Positions 1 to 5,356 of a stretch of 7,610 nt of DNA are shown piece by piece. This DNA comes from Verrucomicrobiota bacterium (GTDB taxonomy: Bacteria > Verrucomicrobiota > Lentisphaeria > Oligosphaerales > JAFGRS01). The notes below the pieces were generated by a model. That model saw only the letters and a program-made list of their open reading frames with translations, was not told where the DNA came from and searched no databases. The position numbers and the translations under genes are program-made. The stretch lies in contig JAGVUW010000387.1 of the NCBI GenBank assembly GCA_019136035.1, positions 1-7,610 of the forward strand, given 5' to 3'. Within the stretch, counting starts at the first letter, position 1; every line of letters starts with the position of its first letter.

Positions 1-427
1 TGGAGCCCGCTACCCCCCACCAGCCATACCATAGCCCCCAACACCTTCTTCCTGCAAGCGGATTGAGCAGTATAAGGGCCATAGTTGCCGTACTTCAGCT
101 ACACCGCTACATGGAATACAGGCATAAGCTGCTGCAGATAGGCACTTTCAGCTACGCTAATTCCATGATCGTTATCCTCGGTGCCCTGACTTCCCCCTTG
201 ATCGCGCCTCCCTCCTGCGGCACAATGGCCTGACTGATGCCCCGGCTGGGCGGACCTGTACCCGTAGTCTTCCAGCCCTCTATACCCGACCTGTCGTCCG
301 AATCTCAGAGGCCAATCGTACCGATCTCCAGGCGTCCAGGTTCAGCAAGCCCATGGAGGAACGCCGGCGGCCGGCGCCCTCCAGGCCGTCGGAACGTGGC
401 GCAGGGGCCTCTCGTCATAGTCGCGAG
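1..427. other. Left-edge region with no supportable gene; low-GC segment at 61-180
   Basis: I see no gene here. A plus-strand frame is open from position 3 to a TGA at 231-233. Its translation resembles no family I know, and its third codon positions are much less GC-biased than those of the four real genes. On the minus strand a short frame is open towards the left edge, but it has no supported start and is too short to judge. GC over 61-180 is 57 of 120 bases, against 38 of 60 and 39 of 60 in the adjoining blocks. A 9-bp direct repeat, TTCAGCTAC, lies at 94-102 and 147-155. Positions 234-427 lie downstream of the minus-strand TPR gene. They contain only weak GC-rich inverted repeats, such as one at 362-376 with almost no loop, and I call no terminator. 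Confidence 0.5.
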
Positions 428-3253
428 TCATTCCGGAAGGCGCTGCAGGAGCTGCGCCGCTTTGGCGGCGAACTCCGTACCGGGGTACCGGCGCACGACC
501 TCCTCAAGGGGTGATCGGGCCTTTGCGTAGTCCTGCGTACTGAGGTGGATCCAGCCGATGAGGAACATGGCCTTGGGGACCTCCTCGACGCCCGGCGCCT
601 GTTCGGTCAGCGCCTGCAGTGTGGCCAGCGCCCGCTCCTTCTGGTTCATGCGGATGCAGCACAGCGCCTCCGTAAGCAGGCTCTTGGGGACCATCGGGCT
701 CCGGGGGCACTCCCGGCGGAACTCCCCGAGCTGCGTCACGGCCATCTCGTCCACCCCGCGGCGGTACCAGTAGAGGGCCGTGTAGAACAGGGCAAGCTCG
801 CGGTTCGGGTGCTCAGCGGGGAACTCCCGGAGCACCGCGGCCGTGACCTTGGCGTGGTCGTCGCCAAGGTCGCCCGCGTAGGCATCGGCAGCCATCTGGA
901 TGACGCTGAGGCCGGACTGGGGCGAGAGCGTGAACTCACGCAGCAGCTCCCGGCACTGGCCCTGGGCTTCGACGTATTTCCCCTCGGCGATCAGATCCCG
1001 TACAGCCTGGCACCGGGGCCGCAGCAGCAGCGCGTCAAGGGCCGCCTGGCGCTGCGCCGCCCCTGAACTCGCCGGGTCAGCCGGGGATGGAAGCGCGATC
1101 CCCAGGTCTGGGTGACCATCAGGCGTGCAGGCAACCACGACCGCCTCGAGCGTCCCGACTCCCGCGGCGGGGTTCTCCGGGACCGCGACAGCCGCTGCCG
1201 CCGCCGGCCGCGGCGCGCTGGCGACGGCCAGCGGCTCAGGGCTGCCGGCGGCCTGGTCTTCTGCGGTTCGATCCGGCACGGGGACCGGGTCGGGCTGCCG
1301 CCCGGCAGCGCCCCCGTCGCCGCGGGAAGGCGTTGCGCTGATCGCCACCGCTCCTCCTGCGCCCTCGGGCATTCGCCGATCCAGCGTGATAGGTGAGCGT
1401 GGCAGTGCTGCCGCGGCAGCAGCCGGCGCCTGAGTCGGGCCGGCCCTGCGACCGAAGCGGATGGGGTCAGGCACCGCCTCCAGACGTGAGCCGATGCCGG
1501 TCAGCCGAATGCCACCGGCAGCCACCGCGGCGGCAGGCCCGCCGCCCGGTCCCCCGACTCCGGCGGCCGGCGCGCGGTCGGATGCTCCCTCGTGACGTGC
1601 CGGCGTGTAGGTCACCTCGACGGGGCTCACCGGCAGACCCGGGTGCCCTGCCGTTCGCGCCGCGCCCGTGCCCGCCATGGCCTCGCGCCACGCCTTCAGC
1701 CCCGCGTCCGCCAGGGCCACCACACGGTCGCCGGGGTAGAGGGCGCAGGCATCCTGGATGATCTCTCGGGCCTGGGTAAGGCCGCCGTCCCGCGCCCGAA
1801 TGCACCCCAGCGCCCGCGCCATAGCCCGCTCGGCAAGGACGGGGGAGTCGGACTCCGCGGCCAGCCGCAGGAAGAACGGGAGGCTCTCGGCAATGAGGTC
1901 CGGCTGGCCGGCCAGCCGACGGTCGACCGCCTTCAGGACCGCCAGGCGCACGGCCTCGGTCTCCGTGCGGTCGAAGGCGAGGTCCTGAATCTCGTCAAGC
2001 GTTCCCTCGTCGAGCACCGCCTGGACCGACGGGTAGTGAACCCCGGCCTCCCACGTACTGCTTCCCTTCGCCAGGCGAACGACGGCCCGATGCGCCTTCA
2101 GGTCGTCCATCATGGGATCGCCTTGCGGCACGGGCTGGGCGTAGACGCGGCACTCGGGGTGGTAGACCGCCATCTCGATGTGCCGAGGCGCCCCCGGCAG
2201 TACCGGAGTCTGCCACACCCCCGCGTCCGTGGTGATGACACTGCACTGCTTCTGGACGCGCAGGCCCGGCAGCACATCGACGGTGAGGGCCAGGCGCACC
2301 ACCGCGTCCGCGACGGGCTGCCCGCTGCGCGTCATGACCGTCCCTCCAAACGTCACGCCCGGCATGAGCGGAATCGTCATCGTGTCCTGCCGTGTGACAT
2401 CGATCTGTCCGATCTCGACGGGGACGTAGAGCCCCTCCTCATGTTCCACGCGCAGCATGTGCAGCCCGGTATCGTTCCCGATAGGGGCCACGCGGGCGAG
2501 GCCCTGGGCGTCCGTATCGGCGGCCCGCGCGACGTTGAGGCGCTCGGCGTCGATGACCACGGTGGCCCTGGGGACCGGCCTGCCCGCGTCGTCGACGACC
2601 CTGACGGTCACCGCACCCGGCGCAGTCACGGCCGGCAGCGGTGCCGCATCCTCAGCGGCCAGAAAGACGATCGACTCGACCTGGAGCGTCGCCGGCGCGT
2701 CCACGTAGCGGTCAACGATAAGCGCCACGGCCAGGCCGCGTACAGGCCCTGCCAGGTCCAGACGGCGCAGGTCTTTGCGCACCTCGTGCAGCTCGCCGTC
2801 CGGCGTCACGTCGCTGTGGGCGATCAGCGTCCTCATCCGGCGTCCCCGCGCGGTGCACTCGGTAACCGCCATGAGGTATTCCTCACTGCCGGGATTCGTG
2901 TTCACGGCCCGGTATCGGACCGCTATGACCGGGTAATGCTGCCAGTCGACAGGGAGGTCGAGATCGTGGTACCAGACGTGCCGCCTGTCGGGGGCGTGAA
3001 CGGCGAAGCCGGTTCGGGCGCGGCCCTGGTCCAGGGCTGCGATCATCGTTCCGAAGTCCTCGATGATCCAATGAGGCTTCGGCTGCCAGGCGATGCAGCC
3101 GCTCAGCGCGATGCCCTTTTCCGGGGGGAGTTCCCATGGACTGATCTCGTCACCGGCCGGATCCCGGCCCGGCGCCCACACACCGGCGACCATGGCCAGC
3201 AGTGCGGCGAACCGCCGCACCACAAGACTGATCTGCGCTGACCGAGTCCCCAT
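428..3253 (-). CDS. Secreted mosaic protein: jelly-roll, two carboxypeptidase-regulatory-like domains, helical region, disordered linker, C-terminal TPRs
   Basis: The protein has 941 residues and no enzyme motif I can find. Residues 1-27 look like a Sec signal peptide, with an Arg pair, then a hydrophobic stretch and an Ala cleavage site. Residues about 36-202 read as a beta-rich jelly-roll of carbohydrate-binding type. Residues about 214-296 and 297-376 are two beta-sandwich modules like carboxypeptidase regulatory domains; the first has the typical pattern V-D-D-A-G-R-P-V-P-x-A-x-V. Residues about 406-531 are helical. Residues about 528-731 are a low-complexity Ala/Pro/Gly linker. Residues about 742-941 are TPR-like helices resembling envelope scaffold proteins. 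The frame is longer upstream (to 3535), but I chose the ATG at 3253 because an AGGAGG-type site lies 7 nt before it and the signal peptide starts there. The gene is alone, divergent from the sulfatase-like gene. A role as an envelope scaffold or binding protein is inference; the precise function is unknown. Confidence 0.85.
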   Translation of the reverse strand: MGTRSAQISLVVRRFAALLAMVAGVWAPGRDPAGDEISPWELPPEKGIALSGCIAWQPKPHWIIEDFGTMIAALDQGRARTGFAVHAPDRRHVWYHDLDLPVDWQHYPVIAVRYRAVNTNPGSEEYLMAVTECTARGRRMRTLIAHSDVTPDGELHEVRKDLRRLDLAGPVRGLAVALIVDRYVDAPATLQVESIVFLAAEDAAPLPAVTAPGAVTVRVVDDAGRPVPRATVVIDAERLNVARAADTDAQGLARVAPIGNDTGLHMLRVEHEEGLYVPVEIGQIDVTRQDTMTIPLMPGVTFGGTVMTRSGQPVADAVVRLALTVDVLPGLRVQKQCSVITTDAGVWQTPVLPGAPRHIEMAVYHPECRVYAQPVPQGDPMMDDLKAHRAVVRLAKGSSTWEAGVHYPSVQAVLDEGTLDEIQDLAFDRTETEAVRLAVLKAVDRRLAGQPDLIAESLPFFLRLAAESDSPVLAERAMARALGCIRARDGGLTQAREIIQDACALYPGDRVVALADAGLKAWREAMAGTGAARTAGHPGLPVSPVEVTYTPARHEGASDRAPAAGVGGPGGGPAAAVAAGGIRLTGIGSRLEAVPDPIRFGRRAGPTQAPAAAAAALPRSPITLDRRMPEGAGGAVAISATPSRGDGGAAGRQPDPVPVPDRTAEDQAAGSPEPLAVASAPRPAAAAAVAVPENPAAGVGTLEAVVVACTPDGHPDLGIALPSPADPASSGAAQRQAALDALLLRPRCQAVRDLIAEGKYVEAQGQCRELLREFTLSPQSGLSVIQMAADAYAGDLGDDHAKVTAAVLREFPAEHPNRELALFYTALYWYRRGVDEMAVTQLGEFRRECPRSPMVPKSLLTEALCCIRMNQKERALATLQALTEQAPGVEEVPKAMFLIGWIHLSTQDYAKARSPLEEVVRRYPGTEFAAKAAQLLQRLPE

Positions 3254-3260
3254 CCGAGTG

Positions 3261-3271
3261 CCCTCCCTCCT
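3261..3271 (-). promoter_or_regulatory. Ribosome binding site of the TPR mosaic gene
   Basis: On the minus strand this reads AGGAGGGAGGG and ends 7 nt before the ATG at 3253. It is a strong Shine-Dalgarno site and decides the start in favour of 3253 over the longer open frame that reaches 3535. Confidence 0.75.
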
Positions 3272-3368
3272 GCACACATCCGAACCGGGCTGCCCTCGCG
3301 ACTCTCCCGCGGCCGGACTTTCGACGTCCCCGCCCCGCCGCAACGGTCCGCAACACACGACCCATCTG

Positions 3369-3397
3369 AAAGTACCGTCAATAGCCGGGACAGTCAA
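3369..3397 (-). promoter_or_regulatory. Candidate sigma-70-type promoter of the TPR mosaic gene
   Basis: On the minus strand, TTGACT (3397-3392) is followed after exactly 17 nt by TACTTT (3374-3369). The first box matches 5 of 6 of the TTGACA consensus; the second matches only 3 of 6 of TATAAT. Transcription would begin near 3361 and give a leader of roughly 110 nt. TTGAC occurs again 16 nt downstream of the first copy, inside the spacer. It lies in one of the few AT-richer patches of the intergenic region, which supports the call. It remains a pattern match only. Confidence 0.4.
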
Positions 3398-3445
3398 GAG
3401 GCGAACGCCACGGGCGGCTCCAAGGTCTGATTCGGGCACTCCTTC

Positions 3446-3462
3446 AGCGCCCGCGGGGCGCT
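3446..3462. repeat. Perfect 7-bp inverted repeat, GC-rich
   Basis: AGCGCCC (3446-3452) and GGGCGCT (3456-3462) are exact reverse complements with a 3-nt spacer. The repeat sits about 50 bp upstream of the candidate minus-strand promoter. It could be a protein-binding site or a chance hairpin in GC-rich DNA. Confidence 0.4.
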
Positions 3463-3486
3463 TGGCGGCCACGATCATGTCACCAT

Positions 3487-3506
3487 GGAAATCGCGGTCG
3501 ATTTCC
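3487..3506. repeat. Perfect 8-bp inverted repeat, operator-like
   Basis: GGAAATCG (3487-3494) and CGATTTCC (3499-3506) are exact reverse complements around a 4-nt spacer (CGGT). The AT-containing arms stand out from the GC-rich surroundings, which makes chance less likely than for the purely GC-rich repeats nearby. It is near the middle of a divergent intergenic region, where a shared operator could sit. No regulator gene is in the window. Confidence 0.45.
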
Positions 3507-3648
3507 GCAGGAGGATGCAGCGGCGGCCTTTCCACGGTTCCGGCCGTCGGCCTGCTCCCGGGACTGGGGCCCGCGGGGATCCCGAGACAGGCCTGGCGAC
3601 CGTCCGGCCACAGGCCGCCGGGAGGCCCTGGGCATGTGACGCGGGCAG

Positions 3649-3677
3649 TTGCCGGCGCGCGGGCGCGACTCTATGGT
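3649..3677 (+). promoter_or_regulatory. Candidate sigma-70-type promoter of the sulfatase-like gene
   Basis: TTGCCG (3649-3654) and TATGGT (3672-3677) are separated by exactly 17 nt. Each matches 4 of 6 consensus bases. Transcription would begin near 3684, giving a leader of about 160 nt that carries the hairpin at 3783-3820. This is a moderate pattern match in GC-rich DNA. Confidence 0.33.
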
Positions 3678-3782
3678 ACCGGACACGGGCCTGCGGATGC
3701 GGTGCCCGCGTCGGCACCTGGAAATCGGCCCAAGGCACTGAACCGGGATGACCGGCCCGCCGTGACCGGGGGCAGTCCGCCC

Positions 3783-3820
3783 GGCGCCGGCGTGGCGGTG
3801 CGTGCTGCCGCGCCGGCGCC
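3783..3820 (+). promoter_or_regulatory. Strong leader hairpin upstream of the sulfatase-like gene
   Basis: GGCGCCGGCG (3783-3792) pairs perfectly with CGCCGGCGCC (3811-3820). In RNA the stem continues inward through 3793-3799 and 3804-3810 with four more Watson-Crick pairs and three G-U wobbles, closing on a 4-nt loop at 3800-3803. That makes about 17 stacked pairs. The stem ends 8 nt before the Shine-Dalgarno site of the gene, so it would lie in the 5' leader. There is no U-run, so it is not a classical terminator. It could affect translation, transcript stability or polymerase progress; the role is inferred. Confidence 0.5.
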
Positions 3821-3828
3821 CGTACGCC

Positions 3829-3835
3829 GGAGGAG
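3829..3835 (+). promoter_or_regulatory. Ribosome binding site of the sulfatase-like gene
   Basis: GGAGGAG ends 7 nt before the ATG at 3843. Together with the signal peptide that begins there, it fixes the start against the much longer open frame extending upstream to 3093. Confidence 0.75.
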
Positions 3836-3842
3836 ATCCCGT

Positions 3843-5273
3843 ATGGCGTTCCATACTCAGGTCGCGGTCCCGCACCTGCTGGCCATAGCCATCACCGGCG
3901 CGGTGCTCAGCGCCGCCGGGCCGGCACTGGCCGCGGAGGCGAAGCCCAACATCCTCTTCGTCATGATCGACACGCTGCGGGCCGATCACGTCGGCTGCTA
4001 CGGTTACCCCAGGCCGACAACGCCGAACCTCGACCGGCTCGCCGCCGGCGGGGTGCGGTTCGAGCAGATGGTCGCGGCATCAAGCTGGACGACGCCGAGT
4101 GTCATGAGCATGTTCACCTCCCTGCCGCCCGGCCTGCACGGGGTCACCGGTCCCGGCCGGGCTCTGCTCGACAACACGACCACGCTGGCCGCCGAACTCG
4201 GCAGGGCCGGGTACCAGACCATCGGATTCACCTCCAATCCCTGCACCCACTCGAGGTTCGGCTACGGACGCGGTTTCGACCTCTACGATGACTTCACGGT
4301 CATGCTCTCGAGCGACCTCAACCTGTTTGAAGAGTTCGATCACGAAAAGGGCATCCTGAACACCGCAACCAGCCCCGCGGTCAGCCGCCTGGCACTCGAC
4401 TGGCTCGAGCAGAAGCGTGACCCGGACCGGCCGTTCCTTCTCTACCTTCTCTACTTCGATCCCCATGCGGACTATGCCCCGCCTTCGCCCTATGACCGCA
4501 TGTTCGATCCCGACTACGAAGGGACTGAGGATGGACGCGGCATGGCCGAGCGGTCCGCCGGCGGCAGGCCGCCGCCTCTCGAGCGGGACCGTGACCACGT
4601 CCGCGCTCTCTATGACGGGGACATTCGTTTCACCGACGACCACCTGGGCGTGGTCCTGGAGAAGATGGCGACACTCGGCCTCATCGAGAACACACTCATC
4701 GTCGTGGTCTCGGACCACGGCGAGGAGTTCTGGGAGCACGGCGGAACGCTCCACGGACATACGCTCTACGAGGAGCTGGTCCGCGTCGTGTGCGTCCTGA
4801 GCTGGCCGGGCAGGCTCAGGCCCGGCACAGTGTTCCCGCAGCAGGTCAGCCACATCGACCTCATGCCGTCGATCCTCGATGCCGCCGGACTGCCCATCCC
4901 GAAGCAGTGCCGCGGGGAGTCATTCATGCCCTGCCTCGCCTCGCCGGAGAAGGTCTTTCCGCGTCAGGACTGCTTCATGGAGACCGAGACCCGCAATGTG
5001 CATCTCGCGGCGATCCGGTCTGCCGGTGCCAAAGTGGTCATGGACCTGAAGACCGGACAGACGCGGGGCTACCTCCTGCGTGAGGACCCGGGGGAGACCG
5101 CCGGAGCGGACTGCGCCGCGGCAGCATGGTGCCGCGAGCCGGCGGCGCGGCTCGACAGATGGTGGCAGGGGCTCCTCCTCGAGAAGGCAGCCCAGCCCGG
5201 GCCCAGCCTGGTCCCCGCCGAGATCGACCCGCGCCTGAAGAAGCAGCTCAAGGCGCTGGGATACCTGCACTGA
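3843..5273 (+). CDS. Secreted sulfatase-superfamily hydrolase with Thr in the nucleophile position
   Basis: This 476-residue protein belongs to the alkaline-phosphatase/sulfatase fold family (Pfam sulfatase type), of usual length. Residues 1-30 form a Sec signal peptide ending in A-L-A. The N-terminal metal-site motif I-D-T-L-R-A-D-H is at 42-49 (Asp43), followed by G-C-Y-G-Y and T-T-P-N-L-D (59-64). The active-site segment S-W-T-T-P-S-V is at 81-87. Classical sulfatases have C/S-x-P-x-R here to make formylglycine; this protein has Thr83 and Val87. Other motifs are F-D-P-H (205-208), V-S-D-H-G-E-E-F-W-E-H-G (289-300, metal ligands Asp291 and His292) and H-G-H (304-306). The C-terminus L-G-Y-L-H resembles the L-G-Y ending common in this group. 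It should act outside the cytoplasm on a sulfate, phosphate or phosphonate ester; the substrate is unknown. Eight Cys lie after the signal peptide. It is monocistronic, divergent from the TPR gene and convergent with the binding-protein gene. Confidence 0.93.
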   Translation: MAFHTQVAVPHLLAIAITGAVLSAAGPALAAEAKPNILFVMIDTLRADHVGCYGYPRPTTPNLDRLAAGGVRFEQMVAASSWTTPSVMSMFTSLPPGLHGVTGPGRALLDNTTTLAAELGRAGYQTIGFTSNPCTHSRFGYGRGFDLYDDFTVMLSSDLNLFEEFDHEKGILNTATSPAVSRLALDWLEQKRDPDRPFLLYLLYFDPHADYAPPSPYDRMFDPDYEGTEDGRGMAERSAGGRPPPLERDRDHVRALYDGDIRFTDDHLGVVLEKMATLGLIENTLIVVVSDHGEEFWEHGGTLHGHTLYEELVRVVCVLSWPGRLRPGTVFPQQVSHIDLMPSILDAAGLPIPKQCRGESFMPCLASPEKVFPRQDCFMETETRNVHLAAIRSAGAKVVMDLKTGQTRGYLLREDPGETAGADCAAAAWCREPAARLDRWWQGLLLEKAAQPGPSLVPAEIDPRLKKQLKALGYLH

Positions 5274-5281
5274 GGGAGGCC

Positions 5282-5293
5282 GGGGCCTGCCCC
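5282..5293. repeat. Small GC hairpin after the sulfatase-like gene
   Basis: GGGG (5282-5285) can pair with CCCC (5290-5293) around a 4-nt loop, starting 9 nt after the stop codon. It is weak alone and is listed because two better hairpins follow directly. Confidence 0.3.
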
Positions 5294-5297
5294 AGAC

Positions 5298-5330
5298 CCC
5301 CGCTGGAGGACCGTAGGCCCTCCAGCGGGG
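5298..5330. terminator. Probable bidirectional terminator between convergent genes
   Basis: CCCCGCTGGAGG (5298-5309) and CCTCCAGCGGGG (5319-5330) form a perfect 12-bp stem with a 9-nt loop. It starts 25 nt after the stop of the plus-strand gene and 27 nt after the stop of the minus-strand gene. The stem reads equally from both sides, as expected for a shared terminator. No T-run follows on either strand, so it may be a U-less terminator typical of high-GC genomes or a 3'-end stabilising structure. Confidence 0.65.
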
Positions 5331-5331
5331 C

Positions 5332-5348
5332 ATGGGGTGGAACCCCAT
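5332..5348. terminator. Second hairpin in the convergent spacer
   Basis: ATGGGGT (5332-5338) and ACCCCAT (5342-5348) form a perfect 7-bp stem with a 3-nt loop, one base away from the main terminator stem. For transcripts of the minus-strand gene it is the first structure met after the stop codon, 8 nt downstream. Confidence 0.45.
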
Positions 5349-5356
5349 AGGCGCCG

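Larger units (their letters stand above)
3254..3842. other. 589-bp divergent intergenic region
   Basis: This region separates the divergent TPR-protein and sulfatase-like genes and is long for such a compact window. The frames of both flanking genes stay open into it. That is expected at this GC content, and the predicted signal peptides and ribosome binding sites place the true starts at its two ends. Inside are a candidate minus-strand promoter (3369-3397), two short perfect inverted repeats (3446-3462 and 3487-3506), a candidate plus-strand promoter (3649-3677) and a strong leader hairpin (3783-3820). The ATG at 3485 opens an 88-codon plus-strand frame, but I see no good ribosome binding site or domain, so I do not call a gene. 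A small RNA or short peptide cannot be excluded. Confidence 0.6.

Noticed and set aside
362..376. GC-rich inverted repeat downstream of the TPR gene as a terminator
   Set aside because: The arms are almost adjacent, leaving a 1-nt loop or only a 5-bp stem, and no T-run follows. It looks like GC-rich noise.
237..530. 97-codon plus-strand open frame at the left
   Set aside because: It runs into the antisense of the TPR gene, has no ribosome binding site or recognisable domain, and is rich in Arg and Pro as expected of noise here.
3086..3097. Lipobox-like L-S-G-C in the TPR protein (residues 50-53)
   Set aside because: It lies far beyond the normal position for lipoprotein processing and follows a charged, non-hydrophobic segment, so a standard signal peptide is more likely.
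1592..3241. 549-codon plus-strand open frame antisense to the TPR mosaic gene
   Set aside because: It mirrors a real gene in GC-rich DNA. The translation is Arg/His-rich, has no recognisable domain or signal, and the minus-strand protein is clearly structured.
3254..3535. N-terminal extension of the TPR protein by 94 residues
   Set aside because: The extension is Arg/Gly-rich without structure, while the ATG at 3253 has a strong ribosome binding site and begins a signal peptide.
3093..3842. N-terminal extension of the sulfatase-like protein by 250 residues
   Set aside because: It would overlap the start of the divergent gene and bury the signal peptide. The ATG at 3843 has a well-spaced ribosome binding site.
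4080..4853. 257-codon minus-strand open frame opposite the sulfatase-like gene
   Set aside because: It lies antisense to the catalytic core of the hydrolase and is explained by GC-rich codon use.
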